A stretch of DNA of 64,000 nucleotides from Planctomycetota bacterium (GCA_016794425.1 JAEUHR010000025.1:62001-126000); one strand, 5' to 3'. Shown: positions 35,083-44,389, counted from the stretch's first letter. A program made the numbers and translations. The notes: generated by a model from the letters alone, not told the origin.

Positions 35083-36711
35083 ATGCGAACGATCCCGTTC
35101 CTGCTCTTCGCCACCACCCTGGCCGCTCAGGCTCTGCCGCCCGTCCCGGTGCCACCGCAGAACCCGATCACGCCCGCGAAGACGATCCTCGGCAAGCTGC
35201 TGTTCTGGGAAGAACAGCTGTCCAGCAACAACCGCGTCGCCTGTGGCACCTGCCACACGTTCGGCGCCGGTGGCGGCGATCTGCGGCGCGCCGTGCACCC
35301 GGGCAACGACGGCCTGCAGCCGTCGCCCGACGACACCTTCGGTTCGCCCGGTGTGCCGCGCAGCGACGCCAACAACGACTACATCCCGGACAACCGGTTC
35401 GGCTTCCTGGCGCAGGTGACGCGCCGCGCCGCGCCGAGTGCGTTCCCGGCCGGCTACTTCCCGCAGCTGTTCTGGGACGGCCGCGCCAGTTCGACCTTCG
35501 TCGATCCGGACACCGGCGCCGTGCTGATCCCGGCCGGCGGCGCGCTCGAGAACCAGGCGCTGGCGCCGCTCGTCGCCGCCGACGAGATGGGGCACGACGG
35601 CCGTACGTTCGCCGAGGCGGTGCAGAAGCTGACGACGGCGAAACCGATGGCGCTGGCGACCAACCTGCCGCCCGACATGGCCGCGGCGGTGGCCGGCGGT
35701 GCCGACTACCCGGACCTGTTCGCCGCCGCGTTCGGCACGGCGGACGTCACCGCGGCGCGCATCGCGATGGCGCTGGCGACCTACCAGCGCACGCTGGTTC
35801 CCGACCAGACGCCGTGGGACCGCTTCCAGGCCGGCATCCCGGGCGCGATGACGCCACAGCAGATCAACGGCATGAACGTGTTCAACGGTCCCGGCCGCTG
35901 CAACCTGTGCCACACGCCGGGCCTGTTCAGCGACGGCCAGTTTCGCAACCTCGGCCTGCGGCCGGTCGCGCAGGATCCGGGTCGGCAGGCGATCACCGGC
36001 AACTTCGCCGACCGCGGCAAGTTCAAGGTGCCGAGCCTGCGCAACGTCGGGCTGCGTGCGAGCTTCATGCACACCGGCCAGTTCACGGCGCTGAACCAGG
36101 TGATCGGCTTCTACATCGGCGGTGGTGGCCCGAACCTCGACAACAAGGACCCGCTGCTGCAGCCGCTGACGGCGCCGCCGCCGGTCGGTGTGCCGCCGCC
36201 CGCCGCCAACGACCTGCTGGTGTTCGTCAGCACCGCGCTGACCGATCCGCGGGTCGCCGCGGGGCAGTTCCCGTTCGATCGCCCGACGCTGCGCAGCCAG
36301 CTGCTGCCGCCGGCCGGGGCGCTCTACGGCGCGGCCTCGGCGGGCTCGGGCGGGCTGGTGCCGCAGATGCGCGCCGGCGTGCCGGCGAACGTCGGCAACG
36401 TCGACTTCAAGGTCGGCATCGACAATGCGCGCGGTGGCGCGCCGGTCGTGTTCCTGATCGCGCTGCAGCCGGCGGCGATCCAGTTCCAGGGCGTCAACGT
36501 CAACGTCGCGCTCGGTGCCGAACTGCACGTGCCGGGCGTGCTCGGCGGTGCCGCCGGTGTGCCGGGCGCCGGCTTCGGCACGCTGCGCGTGCCGCTGCCG
36601 CCCGAGCCGGGGCTGGCGGGCCTGTCGCTGTTCACGCAGTGGTGGGTCTGGGACACCGGCGTCGCCAACGGCGCGGCGAGCACGCGCGGCGCCGAGCTGG
36701 CGTTCTTCTGA
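35083..36711 (+). CDS. Secreted diheme cytochrome c peroxidase/MauG-family protein
   Basis: This 542-residue exported protein has a signal peptide (MRTIPFLLFATTLAAQA). Heme site 1 is CGTCH at 54-58 in NNRVACGTCHTF, after the family phrase LGKLLFWEEQLSSN. Heme site 2 is CNLCH in GPGRCNLCHTPGLFSDGQF. KVPSLRNVGLRASFMHTGQF near residue 320 is the conserved CCP segment carrying a distal Met/His. The last about 180 residues are an extra beta-rich domain beyond the usual family length of about 350. The enzyme would reduce peroxide or oxidise a substrate in the periplasm. Confidence 0.92.
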   Translation: MRTIPFLLFATTLAAQALPPVPVPPQNPITPAKTILGKLLFWEEQLSSNNRVACGTCHTFGAGGGDLRRAVHPGNDGLQPSPDDTFGSPGVPRSDANNDYIPDNRFGFLAQVTRRAAPSAFPAGYFPQLFWDGRASSTFVDPDTGAVLIPAGGALENQALAPLVAADEMGHDGRTFAEAVQKLTTAKPMALATNLPPDMAAAVAGGADYPDLFAAAFGTADVTAARIAMALATYQRTLVPDQTPWDRFQAGIPGAMTPQQINGMNVFNGPGRCNLCHTPGLFSDGQFRNLGLRPVAQDPGRQAITGNFADRGKFKVPSLRNVGLRASFMHTGQFTALNQVIGFYIGGGGPNLDNKDPLLQPLTAPPPVGVPPPAANDLLVFVSTALTDPRVAAGQFPFDRPTLRSQLLPPAGALYGAASAGSGGLVPQMRAGVPANVGNVDFKVGIDNARGGAPVVFLIALQPAAIQFQGVNVNVALGAELHVPGVLGGAAGVPGAGFGTLRVPLPPEPGLAGLSLFTQWWVWDTGVANGAASTRGAELAFF

Positions 36712-36731
36712 CCCGGCGTCGGCGCGCAGGC

Positions 36732-38627
36732 TCAGTCCGCCGCGCCGAGTTCGAACGCGCTGCGGTAGCAGGCGTGCTGCTGCAGGTGTTCGACCAGGCC
36801 GCACAGGTCGGCGTCGTGCGCCAGCGTGGCGCTGTCGCCGACGATCGTCAGGTGGCGGCGCGCGCGCGTCAGCGCGACGTTGAGCCGGCGCAGTTCGGCC
36901 AGGAAGCCGGTCGCGCCCTGCTCGTTGCTGCGCACCAGCGAGACCACGACGGCTTCCTTCTCGCGTCCCTGCAAGCCGTCGACGGTGCCGATCTCGAGGC
37001 CGTCGATGTCGCCGAGCCGATCGCGCAACAGTTGCACCTGCGCGTTGTACGGCGTCAGCACCGCGATCGCCGCCGCCGGCACGCCGGCCTCGAGCAGACC
37101 CGCGACGAGGCGCGCCACCAGCGCGGCTTCGCCGGCGTTGCTCTTGCTGCCGTCGTCCAAGCCTTCGCTCTCGTCGTGGCCGCAGCCGGCCGTGTCGACG
37201 AAGCACAGCGGTTCGCTGGTCCACTCGGTGGTGGTGACGCCGGGCAGGTCGGTCAGCAGGTGCGTGGCGACCGCGGGGGCTGCCGTGACGCGGCCGTCGT
37301 AGAAGCGCTGCGCCGACCACGCCATGATGCGTTCGTGCATGCGGTACTGGCGCGTCAGCATGCGCGTGAACGTAGCCGCATCGGGGCGCGCGGCCAGCCG
37401 TTCGAACAGCGTGCGGGCCAGCCCCGCCGCCGCGGCCTCGGCCGACTGGATCGTCGGCGGCAGCTGCCGGTGGTCACCGGCCAACACGGCGCGGCGCGCG
37501 CGCAGCAGCGGGATCCAGCAGGCGGCTTCGAGTGCCTGCGCGGCTTCGTCGACGACCGCCAGGTCGAACTCGCGTTCGGCCACCAGTGCATCGGCGGCCC
37601 CGGTCGTGGTCGCCAGCACGACTTCGGCGCCGTCAACGAGGCCGGCGGTGATCGCCCCTTCGAGCTGGCGCAACTCGCGGCGCAGGCCGCGCACCTGGTC
37701 GCGCGCCGCGGCGCGGTCGGCGCGGCTCTTGGCGCGGTGCACGAGCCGCAGTCCCTGGTCGATCTCGCGCCGCACGTCGCGCAGCAGCTTCTGTTCGGGC
37801 GCCTGCAGCACCTGTTCCGCCAGCGCGACGTCGCGCACGGCCGGCTGCACGCGCGCCGGGTGGCCGAGCCGCACGACGCGCAGGCCGGCCAGGACCAGCC
37901 TTTCGGCCAGGTTGTCGACCGCGACGTTGGACGGAGCGCAGGCCAGCACGCGGTCGCCGCGCGCGACCGCCTGGCAGATCAGTTCGACGATGGCCGTCGT
38001 CTTGCCGGTGCCGGGCGGGCCGTGGATCAGGGCGATCGGATCGCCGCGCAGCGCGGTCGCGACCGCTTCCTGCTGCGACGCGTCGAGCGTCGCGTCGAAC
38101 CAGGTCGGTGCCGCGGCCGTCGTGCGGGCCAGTTCGGCCGGCCGGTCGCCCAGCAGGACTTCGCCGAGGCGCGCGGCTTCGCCCTTGCGTTCGACGCCGA
38201 GCGCGCCGAGCGCCGCGTCGAGGCGACGGAACGTGACGTCCGTGGCGATCCGATCGAGCCGCAGCAGGCCTGGCAGGTCGGCATCGTCGTCGTCGAGCGC
38301 GACCAGCACGTGGTCGCGGCGCGCGCGCACGACCACGCCGGTGCCGATGGCCGGTTCGTCGCGGCTCGGGCGCAGCGCGACGACGTCGCCGGGACCGAAG
38401 CGGTGCGATGGCAGTTCGCCGCCGCGGCTCGGCCGCAGGACCGCGTGCAGGCGGCCGCCGAAACCGGGCTCGAGGTCGGCCACCTCGAGCCGCAGCAGCG
38501 TCACGCCGCGCGCGACCAGCTCCGCGTCGGAACGGGAGCAGCGCAGCCGTTCGGCCGCTTCGATCTCGGCGTCGCGCTCGAGCGCCAGCAGGCGCCGTTG
38601 CTCCCGGACGAAGGCGGCTCTGTCCAC
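36732..38627 (-). CDS. IGHMBP2-like superfamily 1B DNA/RNA helicase
   Basis: This 631-residue helicase has residues about 1-165 forming an N-terminal OB/1B-like region. Motif I is HGPPGTGKTTAIVELI, Ia is ACAPSNVAVDNL, motif II is VVDEAAQALEA, motif III is LAGDHRQLPPTI, then TRQYRMHERI (IV), TVDGLQGREKEAVVVSLVRSN (V) and RRLNVALTRARRHLTIVGD (VI). This is the full Upf1/IGHMBP2 set, predicting 5'-3' translocation on single strands. The start is a GTG seven bases after the rocA-like stop, so the genes may be cotranscribed, though no functional link is evident. Confidence 0.92.
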   Translation of the reverse strand: MDRAAFVREQRRLLALERDAEIEAAERLRCSRSDAELVARGVTLLRLEVADLEPGFGGRLHAVLRPSRGGELPSHRFGPGDVVALRPSRDEPAIGTGVVVRARRDHVLVALDDDDADLPGLLRLDRIATDVTFRRLDAALGALGVERKGEAARLGEVLLGDRPAELARTTAAAPTWFDATLDASQQEAVATALRGDPIALIHGPPGTGKTTAIVELICQAVARGDRVLACAPSNVAVDNLAERLVLAGLRVVRLGHPARVQPAVRDVALAEQVLQAPEQKLLRDVRREIDQGLRLVHRAKSRADRAAARDQVRGLRRELRQLEGAITAGLVDGAEVVLATTTGAADALVAEREFDLAVVDEAAQALEAACWIPLLRARRAVLAGDHRQLPPTIQSAEAAAAGLARTLFERLAARPDAATFTRMLTRQYRMHERIMAWSAQRFYDGRVTAAPAVATHLLTDLPGVTTTEWTSEPLCFVDTAGCGHDESEGLDDGSKSNAGEAALVARLVAGLLEAGVPAAAIAVLTPYNAQVQLLRDRLGDIDGLEIGTVDGLQGREKEAVVVSLVRSNEQGATGFLAELRRLNVALTRARRHLTIVGDSATLAHDADLCGLVEHLQQHACYRSAFELGAAD

Positions 38628-38634
38628 TGCCGGC

Positions 38635-40191
38635 TCAGCCGATCTTCTCGCTGATCGTCTTCGCCTGCAGGAACTGCAGCAGGTAGTCGGGTCCGCCGGC
38701 CTTGCTGTCGGTGCCCGACATGTTGAAGCCGCCGAACGGGTGGCCGCCGACCAGCGCGCCGGTGCACTTGCGGTTGATGTAGAAGTTGCCGACGTGGAAG
38801 CGCCGCCGCGCTTCCTGCTTGTGGCGTTCGTCGTCGGTGAACACCGAACCGGTCAGGCCGTACTCGGTGTTGTTGGCGACCGCGAGCCCCTGCTCGAAGT
38901 CGGCGACCTTCACGATCGCCAGCACCGGGCCGAAGATCTCCTCCTGCGCGATCTTCGCGTCGGGCTTCACGTCCGCGAACACGGTCGGCAGCACGTAGCA
39001 GCCCGACGCCGGGCCCGCGGCGCCGCCGACCAGCAGCCGGCCTTCCTTCTTGCCGATCTCGATGTACTCGAGCGTCTTGCGCTTCGCGGCGCCGTCGACC
39101 ATCGGCCCGAACACGTTGCTGCGCTCGGACGGGTGGCCGAGCTTCAGCGCCTCGACCTTCGGCACGATGCGGCGCACGAACTCGTCGTAGACGTCCTGGT
39201 GCACGATGGCGCGGCTGCACGCCGAGCACTTCTGGCCCTGGTAGCCGAATGCCGACGCGACCACGGCATCGACGGCCTTGCCGAGGTCGCACTTGGCGTC
39301 GACGAGGATGCTGTCCTTGCCGCCCATCTCGGCGATCAGGCGCTTCATCCAGATCTGGCCCTTCTGCGTCTTCGACGACTGCTCGAAGATCCACAGGCCG
39401 ACGTCGCGGCTGCCGGTGAACGAGATGAAGCGCGTCAGCTTGTGCTGCACCATCGCGCCGCCGACCGACGAGCCCGGGCCGGTGACGAAGTTCAGCACCT
39501 GCTTCGGCAGGCCGGCCTCGTACATCAGGTCGACCCACATCGCCGCGATCGCCGGCGACTGGCTGGCCGGCTTCACGACGACCGTGTTGCCGGCCAGCAG
39601 CGCGGCCGTGGTCATGCCCGCCATGATCGCCAGCGGGAAGTTCCACGGCGGGATGATCGCGCCGACGCCGAGCGGGATGTAGAGCATCTGGTTGCGCTCG
39701 CCGGGCACCGGCGTCACCGGCTGCGGTTCGGCCAGGCGCAGCATCTGGCCGGCGTAGTACTCGAGGAAGTCGATCGCCTCGGCGGTGTCGGCGTCGGCTT
39801 CGGCCCACGACTTGCCGACCTCGTAGCAGAGCAACGCCGAGAACAGGTGTTTGCGTTCCCGCAGCAGCGCGGCGGCGCGCAGCACGATCCGCACGCGGTA
39901 CTCGGCGTCGGTGGCAGCCCAGGCCGGGAACGCCGCGTGCGCCTTCTCGACCGCGGCGTCGGCGTCGGTCGCCGAGAGCTTCGGGTACTTGCCGATCAGG
40001 CGCGTCAGCTCGCCGGGATCGTAGTTCTCGAACGTCGCGCTGCCGCGCACCGGCTCGCCGCCGATCCAGCACGGCCAGGTCTTGCCGAGGATCTGCGTCT
40101 CGACCGTGTGCAGCGCCTGCTTGAAGGCGGCCTGCTGCTGCGGGTCCTGGAAGTCGGTGAAGGGTTCGTTGTGGAATTCGGGCAGCTGCAC
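38635..40191 (-). CDS. rocA: L-glutamate gamma-semialdehyde (1-pyrroline-5-carboxylate) dehydrogenase
   Basis: This 518-residue NAD-dependent aldehyde dehydrogenase completes proline or arginine breakdown to glutamate. Motifs: IPPWNFPLAIMAGM, VVVKPASQSP (NAD-binding Lys), FTGSRDVGLWI, the general base Glu in IAEMGGKDSI, the catalytic Cys in GYQGQKCSACSRA, and EEIFGPVLAIV with HPFGGFNMSGTDSK. Length and the FxNEPxTDF N-terminus match RocA/PutA-type P5CDH rather than general ALDH. GTG 40191, with a gaggacgagg box upstream, is chosen because the conserved N-terminal motif begins there. The gene symbol is by family resemblance. Confidence 0.92.
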   Translation of the reverse strand: MQLPEFHNEPFTDFQDPQQQAAFKQALHTVETQILGKTWPCWIGGEPVRGSATFENYDPGELTRLIGKYPKLSATDADAAVEKAHAAFPAWAATDAEYRVRIVLRAAALLRERKHLFSALLCYEVGKSWAEADADTAEAIDFLEYYAGQMLRLAEPQPVTPVPGERNQMLYIPLGVGAIIPPWNFPLAIMAGMTTAALLAGNTVVVKPASQSPAIAAMWVDLMYEAGLPKQVLNFVTGPGSSVGGAMVQHKLTRFISFTGSRDVGLWIFEQSSKTQKGQIWMKRLIAEMGGKDSILVDAKCDLGKAVDAVVASAFGYQGQKCSACSRAIVHQDVYDEFVRRIVPKVEALKLGHPSERSNVFGPMVDGAAKRKTLEYIEIGKKEGRLLVGGAAGPASGCYVLPTVFADVKPDAKIAQEEIFGPVLAIVKVADFEQGLAVANNTEYGLTGSVFTDDERHKQEARRRFHVGNFYINRKCTGALVGGHPFGGFNMSGTDSKAGGPDYLLQFLQAKTISEKIG

Positions 40192-40250
40192 GGGCCTCGT
40201 CCTCGCGTTCGGAAGGCAGCCAGGATGCGGTGGGGCGGGCGCCAACGCAA

Positions 40251-40281
40251 GCGACCTGCCGGGAGGTGGCCGGCAGGTCGC
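40251..40281 (-). terminator. Perfect 12-bp hairpin, probable terminator
   Basis: GCGACCTGCCGG (40251-40262) and its exact reverse complement (40270-40281) flank a seven-base loop. It lies downstream of the minus-strand zinc-ribbon gene and upstream of the rocA-like gene. The minus-strand transcript continues with TTGCGTT, a weak U-tract, so termination efficiency is uncertain. Confidence 0.55.
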
Positions 40282-40366
40282 GAGCGGGGATCAGGTTCGG
40301 TCGGTCGGGCGCAGCGGGATCGGTTCGTCGGTCAGGGCGCGGGGTTGGGGAGCGGGGAGTCGGGGT

Positions 40367-40588
40367 TCAGGAGGCCTGCCACTTGTGGCGCTGCACGTGG
40401 TCCTGGAAGTGGGCCGAGTCGTTGCGGGAGAACAGGCGGACGCGGCCACCGCAGTGCACGCAGTAGGAGTGGTTGACGCTCATCAGGAAGGAGACGTAGG
40501 TGCCGCACTGCTCGCACCACTTCTTCTCGTCGTAGAACTCGTTGCGGCTCGGCGCGGCGGGCGGGATCTGGGCGGTGGTCTTCTTCAC
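40367..40588 (-). CDS. Small zinc-ribbon protein
   Basis: This 73-residue basic protein has two CxxC knuckles, WCEQCG at about residue 25 and YCVHCGG at about residue 43, forming a probable zinc ribbon. It ends in a His-rich HFQDHVQRHKWQ tail. The start is GTG 40588 with no clear ribosome-binding site. No family is recognised; similar short CxxC proteins in related bacteria may be regulators or metal chaperones. A strong hairpin follows downstream. Confidence 0.7.
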   Translation of the reverse strand: MKKTTAQIPPAAPSRNEFYDEKKWCEQCGTYVSFLMSVNHSYCVHCGGRVRLFSRNDSAHFQDHVQRHKWQAS

Positions 40589-40892
40589 GCCAGCGATAGA
40601 GCAAACCGGTTGCCAAGCACCGCAAGCACGCGGCCGGCGCCGCCGCGCCGTCGGTGGCACCGCGCCGAGCGGCGCCGGCGCCAGGCGGTCGGCGGGGTTC
40701 TCTCTGCGGCGCGCGCCGTCGCATGGCCGCGACACCGGATCGGGCCTCGGTCGCGTCCGGTCCGGGAACCACCGCTGGCAACGGCGCGGCGCGGCCACCG
40801 TCGGCGCGGCGCGACGGTCGCCGTCGGCCGACGGTCGCCGCAGCGGCCGCACCCACTCGGAAAGCGGGCGCCGTTCCGCTAGCGTCGCCGCG
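40589..40892. other. 304-bp intergenic region between divergent genes
   Basis: This stretch separates the minus-strand zinc-ribbon gene from the plus-strand lipoprotein gene. It is very GC-rich, and the open frames crossing it lack protein-like composition. No RNA gene, repeat or clear promoter could be recognised; it presumably holds promoters for both flanking genes. Confidence 0.5.
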
Positions 40893-41309
40893 ATGCGAAA
40901 CCTCCTCACTGTCGTGCTTCCCCTCTGCCTGTTGTTCCCTGCCTGCGGCGAGAACGCCGCCAAGGCTGCCGAAACCGCCACCAGCATGCTCGGCGATGCG
41001 CAGAAGCAGCTCGCGTCGCTCGACGCCGCGAAGCCGGTGGTCGGCGATCTGATGCAGACCCTGTCGGGCATCACGGACGGCAAGTCCGCCGAGGCCGCCA
41101 AGGCTTCGCTGGAGAAGCTGACGATCGGTCTGAAGGAGCAGCTCGGGTCGCTCGGCGATCTCGGCAAGCTGTCCGGCACGCTGGCGACCACCAAGGACTC
41201 GCTGCTGAAGCCGGTGCTCGACAAGGTCGCGGGCCTGCTCGGCAACGCCGAGGTCGCGAAGGCGATCGGTCCGGTCTTGACCCAGCTGAAGGGCCTGATC
41301 GGCGGCTGA
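40893..41309 (+). CDS. Small helical lipoprotein of unknown function
   Basis: This 138-residue protein has a lipoprotein signal (MRNLLTVVLPLCLLFPAC; lipobox FPAC). The mature part is predicted almost wholly alpha-helical with repeated KxxLxxL spacing (LGDAQKQLASLDAAKPVVGD, LEKLTIGLKEQLGSLGDLGK), suggesting an apolipoprotein- or coiled-coil-like bundle. It lies alone, convergent with queG. No family is recognised. Confidence 0.72.
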   Translation: MRNLLTVVLPLCLLFPACGENAAKAAETATSMLGDAQKQLASLDAAKPVVGDLMQTLSGITDGKSAEAAKASLEKLTIGLKEQLGSLGDLGKLSGTLATTKDSLLKPVLDKVAGLLGNAEVAKAIGPVLTQLKGLIGG

Positions 41310-41328
41310 CCGCTGCCGCGGCGCGCCG

Positions 41329-42483
41329 CTACTCGCCGCGGCGCGCCAGCGCGGCATCGAGTTCCGCGCGGACCTCGGCGTCGTCTTCCGTGGCGCGCGC
41401 GCGCGCGAGGGCCGGATGGCGCGCGTCGATGCGGCCGATCGCCCACGCGGCGTGGCCGCGCACGATCGGGTCTCGGTCGGCGAGCGCGCGCACCAGCGCC
41501 GGCAGCGCGGCGTCGTCGCCGCGGTTGCCGAGCACGACGGCTGCATTGCGGCGCAGGCCGCTGCGCGTCGCGCGCCGCATCGCCGTGCCGGTGAACTCGG
41601 CCTCGTAGCGTTCCGGCGTCAGCTCGAGCACGTCGACCAGCGACCAGGTCTCGACGATGCGGTGCGGCTGCAGCACCGGCGGTCGCGCCGCGCCGACATC
41701 GCGGCTGCGCGCGCTGCGGCGCGTGAACGGGCAGACCTCGAGGCAGACGTCGCAGCCGAACAGCCATTCGCCCTGCGGCGCGCGCAGCGGCTCCGGGATG
41801 CTGCCGCGCAGTTCGATCGTCGTGTAGCTGAGGCAGCGGCGGGCGTCGACCTGGAACGGTGCCGTGATCGCTGTGGTGGGGCAGGCGTCCAGGCAGGCCG
41901 TGCACGTGCCGCAACTGCCGGCGGCGGGTGCATCGGTGGGCAGGTCCAGGCCGGTCAGCAGTTCGGCGAGTTGCAGGTACGGACCGTGGGTCGGCGAGAT
42001 CACCATCGCGCTCTTGGCGAGGAAGCCGATGCCGGCGCGCACCGCCAGCGCCCGTTCGAGCACCGGCACCGCGTCGGTGCCGCCGTTCATCGAGCCGTAC
42101 GGGACGCCGGCGGCTTCGAGCCGTTCGCGCAGCGCGAACACACGTTCGCGCAACCAACGGTGGTAGTCGCGGCCGGCCGCGTAGCGGGCGATGCGGCCGC
42201 CGCCCGGCAGCGCGGCCGGCGGGCCGCCGTAGTCGACCGCCAGCGCGATCGCGGACCGCACGCCCGGGCGCCACCGGGTCGGGTCCAGGGCGCGGTCCCG
42301 GTTGGCCTCGAGGTAGTGCATCGAGCCGTGGCGACCGGCTGCCAGCCAGCGGACGAAGTGCTGGCCGTGCTCGCCCGGGTCGGCGGGACCGAAACCGACC
42401 AGGTCGAAGCCGGCGTCGATGGCGATCGAACGCACGGTCTCGGCGGCGATCGGGGTCGTCCGGCGCGGCGGCGGTTCGGCCAT
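41329..42483 (-). CDS. queG: Epoxyqueuosine reductase QueG with HEAT-like C-terminus
   Basis: This 384-residue iron-sulfur, cobalamin-dependent enzyme performs the last step of queuosine formation in tRNA. The first 170 residues are the DUF1730 cobalamin-binding region (FDLVGFGPADPGEH, RYAAGRDYHRWLRERV). Two [4Fe-4S] sites follow: CGTCTACLDACPTTAI and CDVCLEVCPFTRR. The tail contains an HEAT/PBS-lyase repeat (AALPALVRALADRDPIVRGH), typical of QueG. The ATG at 42483 is chosen by the N-terminal match. It complements queA at 27438. Confidence 0.95.
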   Translation of the reverse strand: MAEPPPRRTTPIAAETVRSIAIDAGFDLVGFGPADPGEHGQHFVRWLAAGRHGSMHYLEANRDRALDPTRWRPGVRSAIALAVDYGGPPAALPGGGRIARYAAGRDYHRWLRERVFALRERLEAAGVPYGSMNGGTDAVPVLERALAVRAGIGFLAKSAMVISPTHGPYLQLAELLTGLDLPTDAPAAGSCGTCTACLDACPTTAITAPFQVDARRCLSYTTIELRGSIPEPLRAPQGEWLFGCDVCLEVCPFTRRSARSRDVGAARPPVLQPHRIVETWSLVDVLELTPERYEAEFTGTAMRRATRSGLRRNAAVVLGNRGDDAALPALVRALADRDPIVRGHAAWAIGRIDARHPALARARATEDDAEVRAELDAALARRGE

Positions 42484-42578
42484 CGCCGCTAAGCGTAAGG
42501 TGCTCAAGCCGCTGCCGGCCAGCGGTCGATGCCATCGCCCGCAGGTGACCAACCGGTCGCCGCAACGGAGAGCCTCTG

Positions 42579-43310
42579 ATGTCCACCCGGTCCGCCGACG
42601 CCGCCGCTCCGCCCACGACTGCCTACGTGCTGCCCGGCCGCAAGCGACCCGCCGGCGACGTGATCGTCGTGCCGCCCGGGCCAGGCCATGCGCTCGAACA
42701 CGGCGCCCGGGTTGCGCGCACACTCGGCGGCCGCTTCCTGGCGTTCGCCGAGTGCCAGCAGCAGTTCCTCGGCGAGCTGCGCTCGCGGCTCGAGGAACTC
42801 GACGGGGCGATCGCCGAGGACTCGCGCGCCCGGCTGAAGGGCGCGCTGCACGGGGCGCTCGACGTGCTCGAGTGGTGCGAGGCAGTGCAGGTCGACTTCG
42901 CCGCCGAGAGCGGCTGGGCCGCGGCCGGCTGCGAGCCGCTGGACCTGGCCGAGGTCTGCCGCGAGGTGGCCGCGGAGCCTTCGTCGCACGTCGGCGAGGT
43001 CCGCGTCACCGGCCACAGCGCCCGGCCGTGGTGGGGCAACGCCATGCAGCTGGCAGCCGCGATCCGCCAGGGTCTGCAGGTCGTCGGCGAACGGCTCGGC
43101 GGCAACGGGTTCCGCGCCGTGGAGATCGGCGACGCCGAGGCGGGGCCGTGGATCCGCATCGCCGGCTACGGCGAGCCGGGCGACGTCGAAGCCGGCACCG
43201 TGCAGGGGTTCCGGCACGCCGCTGCCGCCGTCGCCGCCCGCGTCACGCCGGATGCGCTCGGCCCGGGGGCGGCGGCACTGGTGCTGCACCTGCCGGCGAA
43301 CCGGGCCTGA
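42579..43310 (+). CDS. Hypothetical protein, possibly a degenerate sensor-kinase-like ATPase domain
   Basis: This 243-residue soluble protein has a good ribosome-binding site (acggag). Residues about 35-110 are helical (LGELRSRLEELDGAIAEDSR, LKGALHGALDVLEW). The second half reads CREVAAEPSSHVGEVRVTG, AAAIRQGLQVVGERLGGNG and WIRIAGYGEPGD, spaced like a histidine-kinase dimerisation plus HATPase fold but without clear N, G1 or G2 boxes. It lies upstream of the sigma/anti-sigma pair (145-bp gap). The relationship is tentative. Confidence 0.6.
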   Translation: MSTRSADAAAPPTTAYVLPGRKRPAGDVIVVPPGPGHALEHGARVARTLGGRFLAFAECQQQFLGELRSRLEELDGAIAEDSRARLKGALHGALDVLEWCEAVQVDFAAESGWAAAGCEPLDLAEVCREVAAEPSSHVGEVRVTGHSARPWWGNAMQLAAAIRQGLQVVGERLGGNGFRAVEIGDAEAGPWIRIAGYGEPGDVEAGTVQGFRHAAAAVAARVTPDALGPGAAALVLHLPANRA

Positions 43311-43455
43311 CGAGCCCGGGCGCGCCAGGAGCCTCTGCGGAGCTCGCGGCGACGTCGGGCGTTGTCCCGGGGCCGTTACTTCCCAACCCGCCGGGGCTAT
43401 GGCAAGATGGCGGCCGCGGTGCCGACGGTCCGGCACTGGCGTCTGGTGTTGCGCC

Positions 43456-44373
43456 ATGATGCACTCGAGCCACAGCGCGATGGATGCCGAGACCCTCACG
43501 GGTCGGCTCTACGAGTTGTGGGAGCGCACGGGCGATGCCGCGCTGCGGCGCGTCGCCGAGGGTCGCCAGCCGCACACGCTGGTCCCATTCGGGCACGAGC
43601 AGGAGCGGTCCGACTGGACCAGCACCAGCCTGATGGACTGCTACAAGAACACCGGCGATGCCGCGGTGTTCGCGTTGCTCTACGAGCTGAACCGCGCGAG
43701 CTTCCTGCACGCGATCCACTGCGGCCTGCGCCGCGTGCACTACCAGGTCGACGAGCAGGACGTGTTGCAGGAGGTCTTCCTCAACATCTATCGCTATCCG
43801 CACCGCTTCCTGGCCGACCGGCCCGATGCGTTCCGTGGCTGGGGCCATCGGATCGTGCGCAACACGCTGCTGAAGTTCCTGAAGGGCCAGTCGCGGCTGG
43901 CGCGCTTCCACGAGATGAACGAGGAAGTGCTGCAGCCCGAGGACGTGCGCACGCGCCGTCCCGATCGCGTCGCCAGCGAGGCCGAGAGTGCGTCGGTCGT
44001 GAACCACGCCTACGTGCTCTACCTGCAGCTCTACTGGATCCACTTCCGCCAGCTGTCGCCGAAAGAGCGCGTGGCGTTGACCATGGTCGAGATCGACGGG
44101 GTGTCGTACCGCGACGCGGCGGCCGCCCTCGGCATCCGACTCGAGAACCTCAAGATGGTGATCTTCCGCGGCCGGCGGAAGATCTTCCGCGGCATGGAGC
44201 GCTCGCTCGAGACGATCGATCAGGCGTCCGTGCCGTCGTCCGGTGCGCCACCTCGACGAACTGGTTCTGCCGGCCCGATGCGCCGCGGCGCGATGCCCGC
44301 GGATCGTCCCAGTTTTGCCCAATCGCACGTTCGCCGCCTGCCCTGCCGTGACTCTGCGGGCCGGGATTGCTAG
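43456..44373 (+). CDS. Sigma-70 family RNA polymerase sigma factor
   Basis: This 305-residue ECF-like sigma factor has region 2 around residues 70-145: CYKNTGDAAVFALLYELNRASF, DEQDVLQEVFLNIYRYPHRF and FRGWGHRIVRNTLLKFLKGQ. Region 4 is around residues 185-245: QLSPKERVALTMVEIDGVSYRDAAAALGIRLENLKMVIFRGRRKI-type HTH. A basic 60-residue tail follows. Start ATG 43456 or 43459. The anti-sigma-like gene begins 16 bp later, so the two likely form an expression-controlled pair. Confidence 0.9.
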   Translation: MMHSSHSAMDAETLTGRLYELWERTGDAALRRVAEGRQPHTLVPFGHEQERSDWTSTSLMDCYKNTGDAAVFALLYELNRASFLHAIHCGLRRVHYQVDEQDVLQEVFLNIYRYPHRFLADRPDAFRGWGHRIVRNTLLKFLKGQSRLARFHEMNEEVLQPEDVRTRRPDRVASEAESASVVNHAYVLYLQLYWIHFRQLSPKERVALTMVEIDGVSYRDAAAALGIRLENLKMVIFRGRRKIFRGMERSLETIDQASVPSSGAPPRRTGSAGPMRRGAMPADRPSFAQSHVRRLPCRDSAGRDC

Positions 44374-44389
44374 ACCCCGGCCGACCACC

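Noticed and set aside
36732..40191. Helicase and P5C dehydrogenase as a functional system (for example defence)
   Set aside because: They are seven bases apart and probably cotranscribed, but both are common housekeeping-type proteins, and no nuclease or other defence gene lies nearby.
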